From Hymenobacter sp. UV11 (GTDB lineage: Bacteria; Bacteroidota; Bacteroidia; Cytophagales; Hymenobacteraceae): 64,000 nucleotides of DNA. Where the stretch lies: the NCBI RefSeq assembly GCF_004684095.1, contig NZ_SRII01000010.1:1-64000 (forward strand), written 5' to 3'. The notes under the pieces are model-generated. The model worked only from the letters and a program-made list of their open reading frames with translations. It was not told the origin of the DNA and ran no database searches. The position numbers and the translations under genes were made by a program. How positions within the stretch are numbered: position 1 is the first letter of the stretch; every line of letters starts with the position of its first letter. This document shows, one piece after another, positions 39,611 through 48,437 of the stretch.

Positions 39611-40852
39611 TCAAGCTCCTTGCTGCCAACGCGCCACGCCCGCTGCCACCCAGGCGCCGGTGCTGAAGCAGCCTTGCAACAGGTAGCCGCCGGTGGGCGC
39701 CTCCCAATCGAGCATTTCGCCGGCCACGAAAGTGCCGGGGCGGCGGTGCAGCATTAGGTACTCATCGACTTCGGCAAACGGCACCCCGCCCGCCGATGAA
39801 ATGGCCTCGGCTAGCGGCCGCAGGCCTACCACCGTAATTGGCAGCGCCGTAATAGCTTCGGCCAAATCGGAGGGGGTAGGGCCCGCCAGCTCGCGTAGCA
39901 GCGTGGGCACCGGCGGCCGCAGGCTGAACATGCTGCCCAAAAAAGCGGGCAGCGAAGTGCCAGCCCGGCGCTGCGCTAGCCGCCGCGCCACCTCGGCCGG
40001 CGGCAGGTCGGGCTTCAGGTTCAGGTGCAGCTGGGCAGGGCTGCCCGCCGCCAGCGCCGCCCGCACCTGCGGCGTGAGGGCGTACACCGGCGTGCCCTCC
40101 AGGCCGTAGTCGGTGAGCAGAATCTCGCCGCGCACGGTGTGGCCGCCGCAGCTCAAGGCAATATTTTTGAGCGGGGCGCGGCCCACTTTCTCCTTAAAAA
40201 ACGCCGACCACGCCACCTCAGCCCCGCAGTTGGCGGGCTGCCAGGGCTGGCACGGCACGCCTATTTCCTGTAAAAACTGCGTCCAGTGGCCATCGGAGCC
40301 GGTTTGGGGCCAGCTTGCGCCGCCCAGCGCCAGCACGGTGGCGGCGGGCGTAAGGGTAAAGTTCTCGCCGGTCGTCTCCGCCAAAAAGCGCAGGCCGCTT
40401 GCGCCCGCAAAGCCCAGCCAGCGGTGGCGGGTGTGGACTTCAACGCCCAGCTCGCGCAGCCGGCGCAGCCAGGCGCGCAGCAGGTCGGCGGGCTTGTGCT
40501 GGCTTTCGGGAAACACGCGCCCGCTGCTGCCCACGAAGGTGGCAATGCCCAGGTCGGCCGCCCAGGACCGCAAATCGGTGGGCGAAAAATGGGCTAGCAG
40601 CTTGCCGAAAAAAGCCGCCTGCGCGCCATAGTGCGCCGCCATTGGCCCTACCCCCTCGCCATTGGTCAGGTTGAAGCCGCCGTGGCCGGCTACCAAAAAC
40701 TTGCGCCCCACAGTGGCTTTTTGCTCAAAAACCCGCACCCGAAAGCCGGCCTCGGCCAGGCGCTGGGCGGCCAGCAAGCCCGCCGGGCCACCGCCCACTA
40801 CGGCCACCAGCGGGGGGGTAGGGCCGGTGGTAGGAGCAGCAGTAGGAAACAT
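39611..40852 (-). CDS. HI0933-like FAD-dependent oxidoreductase (BaiN/TIGR03862-like)
   Basis: A 413-residue flavoprotein. VAVVGGGPAGLLAAQRLAEA near residue 17 is the FAD-binding GxGxxG. VGRKFLVAGHGGFNLTNGEG near residue 49 is the HI0933 signature with its conserved Asn. GTFVAGEMLDWEAPTGGYLL near the C-terminus is the second FAD site. The family reduces carbon double bonds in some members (BaiN) and has unknown substrate in others. The first Met at 40852 lies ahead of a proline-rich leader. It is divergent from the antiporter gene, 121 bases apart. Confidence 0.88.
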   Translation of the reverse strand: MFPTAAPTTGPTPPLVAVVGGGPAGLLAAQRLAEAGFRVRVFEQKATVGRKFLVAGHGGFNLTNGEGVGPMAAHYGAQAAFFGKLLAHFSPTDLRSWAADLGIATFVGSSGRVFPESQHKPADLLRAWLRRLRELGVEVHTRHRWLGFAGASGLRFLAETTGENFTLTPAATVLALGGASWPQTGSDGHWTQFLQEIGVPCQPWQPANCGAEVAWSAFFKEKVGRAPLKNIALSCGGHTVRGEILLTDYGLEGTPVYALTPQVRAALAAGSPAQLHLNLKPDLPPAEVARRLAQRRAGTSLPAFLGSMFSLRPPVPTLLRELAGPTPSDLAEAITALPITVVGLRPLAEAISSAGGVPFAEVDEYLMLHRRPGTFVAGEMLDWEAPTGGYLLQGCFSTGAWVAAGVARWQQGA

Positions 40853-40973
40853 GAAGGGAGACGTAATAAGGCGATACGATGCGCGCCGCGCGCCGGGCGC
40901 GGAGTAGCGCGCTGCAAAGTTCGCGCCCCGGCTTGGTAACAGCCCACCGCCGCCGCCCGTACGTGTACGCCGC

Positions 40974-42176
40974 ATGAGTTCTTATAGTATCCTGATTGGC
41001 CTGAGCCTGGCCGTAATTCTCTCCTACCTTTTCAACCTGGCCTCGCGGGCTACGCGGGTGCCGTCGGTGCTGCTGCTGCTGCTCACGGGCATTGGCCTGC
41101 GGCAATGGGCCGAGTACCAGGGGGTAAACTTCCACATTCCCAAAACACTGCTCGAAATATTCGGCATTATTGGCTTGATAATGATAGTGTTGGAGGGCGC
41201 CCTCGACCTGCGCCTGAGCCGCGACAAGGTGCCGCTCATCCGGCGCTCGTTCTTCGCGGCGGCGCTCATGCTGGTAGGCCAGGCCGCCGCCATCGGCGGC
41301 TTGCTGCACCTGTGGCTGGGCGCCAGCTGGCAAACCTGCCTGCTCAATGCCGTGCCGCTGGTGGTCATCAGCAGCGCCATCGCCATCCCAAGCGTGGCCA
41401 ACCTCACGGGCGACAAGCAGGAGTTTATCGTCTACGAAAGCACGTTTTCCGACATTCTGGGCATTATGCTATTCAATTTCGTCGACCAGGAAGACTTTTA
41501 CCAGGGCCACGGGCTCTTCACCTTCGCCAGGGGGGTAGTGCTGATTGTGGTGGTGGCCGTGCTCAGCACCGTGTTGCTCAGCTTTTTGCTGGGCCGCCTG
41601 CGCGAGCACGTCAAGTTTTTCCTGCTCTTCGCGTTCCTTATTCTCATTTATAGCCTGGCCAAGCAGCTGCACCTCTCGTCGCTGCTGCTGGTGCTGGCCT
41701 TCGGCCTGGCCGTCAACAACGCCGACCTGCTGCTGGGCTGGGTGCGCCTGCGCACCGGCTGGCGCGGCCTCACGGTGGAGGACCTGGCCCCCGACCTGCA
41801 CCAGCTCAAGAACATCACGGCCGAGTCGGCCTTTCTCATTCGCACGTTTTTTTTCCTGCTCTTTGGCTATTCCATCACCCTGGCCAACCTCATCAGCTGG
41901 CAGCTGCTGGGCCAGGGGCTGCTGATAGTGGGCGTGCTCACCGCCATTCGCTACGGCTACTTGCGCTTCGTGGCCCGCACCGACCTCATGCCCGAGCTGT
42001 TTATCGCGCCCAAAGGCCTCATCACGGTGCTGCTCTTCTACAGCATTCCGACCCAGCACCTGCTCGGCGACGTGAGCGAGAATATCCTCTTTATGGTCAT
42101 TCTCCTCACCAGCGTGCTGATGATGGTGGGCCTGATTGCCAGCCACCAGCGCCCCACGGCCGCCATCGAGTTTTGA
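40974..42176 (+). CDS. Cation:proton antiporter (CPA1-type)
   Basis: A 400-residue membrane protein with about twelve helices. The N-terminus LSLAVILSYLFNLASRATRV and VPSVLLLLLTGIGLRQ fit the Na/H exchanger fold. VVISSAIAIPSVANL near residue 133 and FIVYESTFSDILGIMLFNFV near residue 150 include the helix 5 acidic residues that carry ions and protons (Glu and Asp). It likely exchanges Na or K for protons across the inner membrane. The sequence is unlike NhaA. Start ATG 40974. Confidence 0.85.
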   Translation: MSSYSILIGLSLAVILSYLFNLASRATRVPSVLLLLLTGIGLRQWAEYQGVNFHIPKTLLEIFGIIGLIMIVLEGALDLRLSRDKVPLIRRSFFAAALMLVGQAAAIGGLLHLWLGASWQTCLLNAVPLVVISSAIAIPSVANLTGDKQEFIVYESTFSDILGIMLFNFVDQEDFYQGHGLFTFARGVVLIVVVAVLSTVLLSFLLGRLREHVKFFLLFAFLILIYSLAKQLHLSSLLLVLAFGLAVNNADLLLGWVRLRTGWRGLTVEDLAPDLHQLKNITAESAFLIRTFFFLLFGYSITLANLISWQLLGQGLLIVGVLTAIRYGYLRFVARTDLMPELFIAPKGLITVLLFYSIPTQHLLGDVSENILFMVILLTSVLMMVGLIASHQRPTAAIEF

Positions 42177-42198
42177 GGGGGGTAGGAGAATTGTAAAC

Positions 42199-42255
42199 CA
42201 AGAATGACGGGTTATAAATCTGATAGTCAAATTTATAACCCGTCATTCTTGTTTT
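42199..42255 (+). terminator. Terminator-like palindrome after the antiporter gene
   Basis: A perfect 21-bp stem (42199-42219, CAAGAATGACGGGTTATAAA plus T, with 42231-42251) is followed by TTTT. The length of the arms suggests it may also be an interspersed palindrome. The remaining 200 bases to the next gene show nothing recognisable. Confidence 0.75.
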
Positions 42256-42454
42256 AGGCGTAGCTGCCTTCAATGGAACACGCAAACTGTTCACTTCCAC
42301 TCTTTAACTAACTGGCCAGAAGCAGCCACCCATTACGTTAGAACAGTTTCCCGGCCCATGTACGGGGCGGGTGGCCTGCACCAGCCAATCTGCACACGGA
42401 CTTGGAATCTGCTTTAACCGCAGCTGTTCTGTCATTCAGCCAACAGGCAAGCCC

Positions 42455-45400
42455 TCAATACACCACCGTTAGTGCGCCGCTGTAAGACTTGCCGCTGCTC
42501 AGGGTAATGACGTAGTAATAGGTGCCAACCGGCACCGGCTGCCCGCCGATGGTGCCATTCCATTCGCCGCCGGAGTGGTAGCCGGAGGCCTCGAATATCT
42601 TGTTGCCCCAGCGGTTAAAGACCAGCACCCGATTGGTCGAGTAGTCGTTGATGTGGTCAATCTGCCAGGTGTCGTCGCGGCCATCGCCGTTGGGGCTGAA
42701 CGCGTTGGGAATGCGCAGGCGCGGCAGCACCGTCACCGTAACCGAGCTGCGGTCGGCGCAGTTGCCTACCCCCGCCGATAGCGTGTAAGTGGTCGTTACC
42801 GTGGGGGCGGCCACGGGCCGCAGGGGGTTTGCCGTCCCAATGGTCAGGCTCTGGGCCGGCGTCCATACCACCGGGTAGCTGCCGTTGGCCTGGCCTTCGA
42901 GCACCACCTGGTCGCCCTCGGTGATGACCTTATCCGGCCCGGCCTCCACATCCACGGCCGGGCTGATGAGTGCGCGCACCCCATTTGAAACCACCGTAAC
43001 CGGTCCGCAGACCGTGGGCGCGCGCAGGGCCAGCGTCACGGTTTGCCCATCGCGCAGCGTGGTGCTGCTAAACGTTGGGCCCTGGGCGCCGGCCACGGCC
43101 ACGCCATCTACCTGCCACTGATACTGCGGGCTGGCCCCCTGGTTGGTGGCCTGGTCGAGCGTAAAAACCACCGGCGTGCCCACGCACACCGGCAGGGCAT
43201 TGGGCCTGCTGATGGTTACGGTGGGGAGCGCCACCGGGGTCAGGCTCACTGCCACGGTGGCCACAGCCGGGCCGCTGACGCAGCTTCCGGGCGTCGCGGT
43301 CAGCTCCACCCGCACCTGGTCGGCGTTGCCCAGGGTGGTGCTGGTGTAGGTGGGGCTGGTCGCGACCAGCGTATTATTGACAAACCAGCGGTAGGTAGGG
43401 GCCGCCCCGGCGTTGGTAGGCACTGGGCTGAATGTGAGCGCCGTACCAGCGCACTGGGTAGGCGGAGTGGCTAGCGCTACCCCCACCGTCAGCACTGGCT
43501 GTAGCCGCACCGCCACCGCGCTGGTCACGGCGGTGCTGCATCCGCCCGATGCCACCCGCCGCCGGTAGTACATGGTGCTCGTTGCTGGGCCGGGCGCGTA
43601 GCCGGGGCCGGTAGCGCCCCCAATGGCCGCCCAGGTCGCGTTGTCGGGCGAGGACTCCCACTGGTAGGCATACGTGCCGGCGCCCCCGCTCGCGCCCGCC
43701 GTGCTGGTGAGCGCGCCCGGCGCGGTGCCCGGACACACCGTCTGGTCGGCGCCAAGGCTGCCCGGCTGCACGGCCGGGTTCACCAGAACGGCCACCGTAG
43801 CGGTGGCCGCGCAGCCGGCCGCGCTGGTCGTGGTCAGGGTATAAATCTGAGTAATAGGCGCGCTGGTGGTGTTGGGCAGCGAGACGGTAGGGTTAGCTGC
43901 GGTAGCGCTGCTCAGGCCGGTGGCCGGGCTCCAGCTGTAGGTGAGGCCGGCCACCGGGGCAGCGCCCAGCTGGGCCGTGCCGCCCGTGCACAGCGTTGCT
44001 GCCGCTCCGGCCAGGGCCGGTGGCAACGGGTTCACCGTAACAGCCACCGTAGCGGTGGCCGCGCAGCCGGTCGCGCTGGTCGTGGTCAGGGTATAAATCT
44101 GAGTAATAGGCGCGCTGGTGGTGTTGGGTAGCGAGACGGTGGGGTTAGCTGCGGTAGCGCTGCTCAGGCCGGTGGCCGGGCTCCAGCTATAGGTGAGGCC
44201 GGCCACCGGGGCGGCGCCCAGCTGGGCCGTGCCGCCCGCGCACAGCGTTGCCGCCGCCCCGGCCAAGGCCTGTGGCAACGGGTTTACGGTGATGGTAGCC
44301 TGGGCGGTGCTGCTACAGCCGGCCGCATTGGGCATGCCCGCGAAGGTGTAGGTGGTCGTCTGGTTCGGGCTCAGCACAAACGGGCCGGCCCCGGTCAGGG
44401 GGGTAGGGCCACCCGTGAGGGTATAGGGGGCCGTGCCGCCCGTCACCGTTAGGGTGGTGCTGGTACCCTGGCAGGTGGTGAGCTTGCCCGTTACCACCAG
44501 CGATGGCACGGGAGCTATCAGCACGCGCTGCGTTACCGAGTCGGTGGGGCAGCCGTACTGGGTCAGGCCGCGGGCTACGAGGGTGCCGGTGCCGGCCGTC
44601 GTCCACTTCACCTGCACTGGGTTGGTAGTATTACTTCCCACAAAAGTGCCTCCTACCACGCGCCAACTGATTTTGGGCGCGGTGCCCCCGGTGGCCGAGT
44701 AGCTGTAGGGCATATCGAGGCTGCATACTTGCAGGTTGCCGCTGATGGCCTGGGGGCCTGGGGGCTGGGTTACGGTAATGTGCAGCACATCGGCCACCGT
44801 TTTGCCGGCGCAGCCGGTATCTTTCACCGTAAGGGCCACGTCGAAGGACTTGGGGCGGGCATAGCCGCAGCCCGCCACAAACACCAGCGTGCCCGTGACG
44901 GTGCCACTGGGGCCGCGCACCGTTGCCACGCCCGTGGGGTTGCCCGGAGCCACGGTGCCGGGGTCGCTGTTGAGCATGGCATTATAGCCGCCAGGCCCAT
45001 CGAGCAGCACGCTGTTCAGCGTCATCGTCAAGGGGTGCCCATCGGACTGGGTGGCCGTTATTGGAATGGTCAGCGTGCTGCCGGCTTCCATCGTGTAGGT
45101 GCGCGGCATCGTGGTGATAGGCGGCAGCACCGGGGTTTTGGTAGGTGGGCAGGAAGCCACTACCAGCTGCAGGTCGCGCCGGGTAGTGCCAATGAGTACT
45201 TCCTGGCCGTTAATCGTGCGGTACTCCTTCACATCCACGGCCACCACGTATTTGCGGCCCACAGTAGCCGCGCCGTACTTGGCCAGGCCCGTTGAGGGGT
45301 TGAGCAGCGCAAAATTGCCCGCACCCGTACCAAACGGCGTAGCAGGCGCGTAGCCGGCCCCGGAGGTGTACTGCGCCAAGGATGGGAGCGGGCTAAAGCT

Positions 45401-46129
45401 GGTAACAGGTAGCGACGACGTCATGGCATAAGGCTGCCCAAACGAGTACACCAGTCGGTCGCCGTCGGCGTCCACGGCATTATTAAGCAGGTAGGTGGTG
45501 TCGTTGGCGCACACGATGGCCACGGCTTCATCCGAAAACACGGGTGAGTGATTGGGCAGCTGCGGAGGGGTTAGCGCGGTATACAGCGTCAGGGCCTGGT
45601 TGCCGGGGTCGTAGAGGTTGGTGATGTCAACATTGCGGGCGCCGTCCGTAAACAGGGCGTAGTAGCCGGTGGTCGTCATGGGCAGGTTGACAACCCCCAC
45701 AAATTTCTGGAGCTGGTAGGGCTGCGACACGCCCGATATGGTGCAGCCGGGCGGAATAGTGGGCGAGATGCAGGCCGTGAGCGACGTTTGCGGAATGCTC
45801 ATCATCCCCGTCTGGTTCGTAAACGTTGTGGTGTAAGAGTAGTTAATAGTCGTCAGCACCAGCCGCTTCCCGGTGGCCTGTTCGTATATACCCACGCTGG
45901 CCGAGGGGCGCGGCGCAGTAATACCAGAACTGCCGCAGTTATTGTAAACCATCACGGTTAGCTCATAGCGCAGGGGAGCCCCCACCGGGCCAGTGGCGTC
46001 GAGGTAGCGGTAGGTCATCTCGCCGCCCAGCAGGTGCGTCGCCCCGGCCGGGCGCACTACCCCCAGCAGCAACCCCAGCAACAATAGGCCCGGCAGTAGC
46101 CCCAGGCGGCTTAGTAAGTTTGAAATCAT
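42455..46129 (-). CDS. Large surface protein with gliding motility-associated C-terminal domain (T9SS type B)
   Basis: A 1224-residue secreted protein. Signal peptide at residues 1-30 (MISNLLSRLGLLPGLLLLGL, cleavage near AGATH). Residues 31-330 have a beta-rich region with conserved GEMTYRYLD. The central part consists of Ig-like/PKD-type repeats. Two units of 84 residues (from about residue 612 to 780) are almost identical, each with GAAATLC-GGTAQLGAAPVAG and GLTYSWSPATGLSSATAANP. The C-terminus IPNAFSPNGDGRDDTWQIDH followed by VFNRWGNKIFEA and PVGTYYYVI is the gliding motility-associated domain, a type B sorting signal. It is probably a surface adhesin exported by T9SS and attached by PorP/SprF-like proteins, which are not in the window. 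Confidence 0.92.
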   Translation of the reverse strand: MISNLLSRLGLLPGLLLLGLLLGVVRPAGATHLLGGEMTYRYLDATGPVGAPLRYELTVMVYNNCGSSGITAPRPSASVGIYEQATGKRLVLTTINYSYTTTFTNQTGMMSIPQTSLTACISPTIPPGCTISGVSQPYQLQKFVGVVNLPMTTTGYYALFTDGARNVDITNLYDPGNQALTLYTALTPPQLPNHSPVFSDEAVAIVCANDTTYLLNNAVDADGDRLVYSFGQPYAMTSSLPVTSFSPLPSLAQYTSGAGYAPATPFGTGAGNFALLNPSTGLAKYGAATVGRKYVVAVDVKEYRTINGQEVLIGTTRRDLQLVVASCPPTKTPVLPPITTMPRTYTMEAGSTLTIPITATQSDGHPLTMTLNSVLLDGPGGYNAMLNSDPGTVAPGNPTGVATVRGPSGTVTGTLVFVAGCGYARPKSFDVALTVKDTGCAGKTVADVLHITVTQPPGPQAISGNLQVCSLDMPYSYSATGGTAPKISWRVVGGTFVGSNTTNPVQVKWTTAGTGTLVARGLTQYGCPTDSVTQRVLIAPVPSLVVTGKLTTCQGTSTTLTVTGGTAPYTLTGGPTPLTGAGPFVLSPNQTTTYTFAGMPNAAGCSSTAQATITVNPLPQALAGAAATLCAGGTAQLGAAPVAGLTYSWSPATGLSSATAANPTVSLPNTTSAPITQIYTLTTTSATGCAATATVAVTVNPLPPALAGAAATLCTGGTAQLGAAPVAGLTYSWSPATGLSSATAANPTVSLPNTTSAPITQIYTLTTTSAAGCAATATVAVLVNPAVQPGSLGADQTVCPGTAPGALTSTAGASGGAGTYAYQWESSPDNATWAAIGGATGPGYAPGPATSTMYYRRRVASGGCSTAVTSAVAVRLQPVLTVGVALATPPTQCAGTALTFSPVPTNAGAAPTYRWFVNNTLVATSPTYTSTTLGNADQVRVELTATPGSCVSGPAVATVAVSLTPVALPTVTISRPNALPVCVGTPVVFTLDQATNQGASPQYQWQVDGVAVAGAQGPTFSSTTLRDGQTVTLALRAPTVCGPVTVVSNGVRALISPAVDVEAGPDKVITEGDQVVLEGQANGSYPVVWTPAQSLTIGTANPLRPVAAPTVTTTYTLSAGVGNCADRSSVTVTVLPRLRIPNAFSPNGDGRDDTWQIDHINDYSTNRVLVFNRWGNKIFEASGYHSGGEWNGTIGGQPVPVGTYYYVITLSSGKSYSGALTVVY
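43791..44290. repeat. Tandem 252-bp repeat inside the gliding motility-type gene
   Basis: Unit 1 (43791-44042) and unit 2 (44043 to about 44290) differ by only a small number of bases. The 252-bp period keeps the reading frame (84 residues). A recent duplication, or gene conversion, of one Ig-like module. Confidence 0.9.
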
Positions 46130-46404
46130 AGCAGAAAAAAGAAGGAGCAGAACTATTAGGATTTCGGCCGTGGCCGCTACCTGCCCGGCAGGAGGCAGCG
46201 CACCAGTACTGCCTGGTTACCAGGCAGTGCTGGGCTGGGATACCCATCGTGCAGAAATACAAGAGAATAAGGTGGCGTGGCCGTAGCGGCAACCACCGGC
46301 CAGCTAGGCCCGTGCGCGGGCTCCGCGGCCAAGGGCCTTGGCCCTCGGTTAGAATAACCAAGTACTGAATTATTCATTCGCCGCAAGTAAAAAAGGTTGC
46401 GCTC

Positions 46405-46412
46405 CAAAGATA
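46405..46412 (-). promoter_or_regulatory. -7 promoter element of the large surface protein gene
   Basis: On the minus strand TATCTTTG matches TAnnTTTG exactly. A TTTG about 22 bases further upstream (near 46435) is a possible -33 element. The 46130-46400 stretch would be a leader of about 270 bases, with several short hairpins and no reading frame I trust. Confidence 0.5.
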
Positions 46413-46462
46413 CTTGTGCACACCTCACTTTCACCAAACTATTATCCGGTAAAATTCTATAA

Positions 46463-46500
46463 AAAAACGGCGCAGTGCAAACCTGCCCCGCGCCGCCTTC
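46463..46500 (-). terminator. Terminator of the ClC gene
   Basis: CGGCGC pairs with GCGCCG around a 20-base loop containing a second short stem. On the minus strand it is followed by seven T and lies 4 bases past the stop codon. Confidence 0.75.
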
Positions 46501-46503
46501 GGC

Positions 46504-48294
46504 CTACACCTGCCCTTCCTCAATCAGCTCGCGGCGGTAGCGGGCCAGGATGGCGGCCTTCACGATAAACCCCAGGTAGTTGCCATCGTCGTCGCACACG
46601 GGTAGGGCGGTGCTAGCGGTGCGCTCCAGTAGGTCGAGGGCGTGCTCCACGCGGTCGGTGTCGAGGATGGTCATGGGTGGCGGCTGCATCAGCTCGCCCA
46701 CCTTGATGGTGGTGTAGTGCTCGCCGTCGAAAAGCGTGTCGCGCACCATATCCAGCGTCACGATGCCGCGCAGCAGCCCGGTGCGGCTCACCACCGGAAA
46801 CACGTTGCGGTGCGCGTGCCGAAACACGTCAACCAACTCGCCGAGGGTAGTGCCGGGGCTCAGCGCCACAAAATCGGTGTCGATGAGGCGGTGCAGGTCG
46901 AGGCGCGAAAGCAGGTCGCGGTCGCGGTTGGCGTACACGTCCACGCCCTTCAGCATGAGCTTGCCCGTGTACACCGAGTAGGGCTCGAAGTGCTTGGTAA
47001 TGAGGTACGAAAGGCTGGTGACGAACATCAGCGGCACAAACAGCGCGTAGCCGCCCGTGATTTCGGCAATCAAAAAAATGGCCGTGAGCGGCGCGTGCAC
47101 TACCCCCGCCAGCACGCCCGCCATACCCAGCACCACAAAGTGCACCTCCGGAATGGCCACCAGCCCCGTCATATTCACGAGCCGCGCAAACAGGAACCCG
47201 CCCAGCGCCCCCGCCACCAGCGACGAGCCAAACATGCCGCCGTTGCCGCCCGCGCCCACCGTAATGCTGGTGGCCACCACCTTCATCAGCATCGTGAAAA
47301 AAACCAGCAGAATGAGCAGCCACACGTTGTTGTCGCCATACACCGAAAACAGGCTGCCGTCGGTCAGCTCCTGGGCGTGGCCGGCCAGCAGCTTCTCTAC
47401 CACCGTGGTGTAGCCCTCGCCGTAGAGCGGTGGAAACAGGAAAATGAGCGCGCCCAGCGCCGTGCCGCCCAATAGGATTTTCTGCCAGCGCAGCCCCGGC
47501 CAGCGCGCCCAAAAGTGGTCAAACCAGTTGTACACCCGAATCATATACACCGACAGCAGGGCCATCAGCAAACCCAGCACCAAGTAAAACGGCACCGTGT
47601 TCACCACCCACGAGTGAGTGATGAGCGCAAACGGCTGGCCCGCGTACAGCGCCTTCGACACCACCGTGGCCGTGGCCGATGAGATGAGCAGCGGAATAAA
47701 ATACTGCGCCGGCAGCTCCAGCAAAATGCTTTCCACCGCAAACAGCACACCCGCGATGGGCGCATTAAAGATGGCCGCAATGCCCGCCGCCGCCCCGCAG
47801 CCCGTCAGCAGCCGCCGCCGCCGCCGGCCCGCCCGCAGCACCCGCGCCGCGTTGGAGCCAATGGCCGCGCCTGTCACCGAAATCGGCGCCTCCATACCCG
47901 CCGAGCCGCCAAACGACACCGTGAGAAAAGCCGTGATGAGCTGCGAATACAGCTTGGAAACCGGCACCAGTGCGTTTTCGCGGGCCGTGTTATAAATGAT
48001 GGCACCAATGCCCCGGCCCAGGTTGCCGTGTAGCAAGTATTTGGTTACCAGCACCGTGAGCGTAATGCCAATGATGGGGTAGAGCGAGAGCGCAAACACC
48101 CGGTTGGGCTCCGTCACGGCGGCGGCCAGGCGGTCTTGCTGCCAGTGCACGGCCGTTTTGAGGGCCACCGCCGCCAGGCCCGCCAGCACGCCCACCAGCC
48201 CCGCCAGCCACACCACGTACACCCGCTCGCTCACGTGGCGCAAGCGCCAAAGCAGCAGGGGGTTGAGCAGGCGGTAGACTGTTTTTTGGGGCAT
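46504..48294 (-). CDS. ClC-type chloride channel with CBS domain pair
   Basis: A 596-residue membrane protein. The ClC core (about residues 25-440) has GGSAGMEAPISVTGAAIG near residue 130, which includes the gating Glu (GMEAP), and AGAGGNGGMFGSSLVAGA near residue 345. The C-terminal 150 residues form two CBS domains (LIDTDFVALSPGTTLGELVD and LMQPPPMTILDTDRVEHALD), which usually bind adenine nucleotides and set gating. The gating Glu suggests exchange of Cl for protons is possible, though channel and antiporter types are not distinguished here. Long hydrophobic segments match about 18 helices. Confidence 0.92.
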   Translation of the reverse strand: MPQKTVYRLLNPLLLWRLRHVSERVYVVWLAGLVGVLAGLAAVALKTAVHWQQDRLAAAVTEPNRVFALSLYPIIGITLTVLVTKYLLHGNLGRGIGAIIYNTARENALVPVSKLYSQLITAFLTVSFGGSAGMEAPISVTGAAIGSNAARVLRAGRRRRRLLTGCGAAAGIAAIFNAPIAGVLFAVESILLELPAQYFIPLLISSATATVVSKALYAGQPFALITHSWVVNTVPFYLVLGLLMALLSVYMIRVYNWFDHFWARWPGLRWQKILLGGTALGALIFLFPPLYGEGYTTVVEKLLAGHAQELTDGSLFSVYGDNNVWLLILLVFFTMLMKVVATSITVGAGGNGGMFGSSLVAGALGGFLFARLVNMTGLVAIPEVHFVVLGMAGVLAGVVHAPLTAIFLIAEITGGYALFVPLMFVTSLSYLITKHFEPYSVYTGKLMLKGVDVYANRDRDLLSRLDLHRLIDTDFVALSPGTTLGELVDVFRHAHRNVFPVVSRTGLLRGIVTLDMVRDTLFDGEHYTTIKVGELMQPPPMTILDTDRVEHALDLLERTASTALPVCDDDGNYLGFIVKAAILARYRRELIEEGQV

Positions 48295-48437
48295 CTTTGA
48301 AGGCGCTGGTTGCCGGCTTAGGCTCCTGCTGGGGGGGTAGGCTCGTAAAACCTACGTTGCTCAGCTAAACTTAGCCGACCTTCCCCCCAGATTAAGCGAA
48401 ACCTTAACCGGAATTTAAGGCGCCGCCTGCAAAAACC

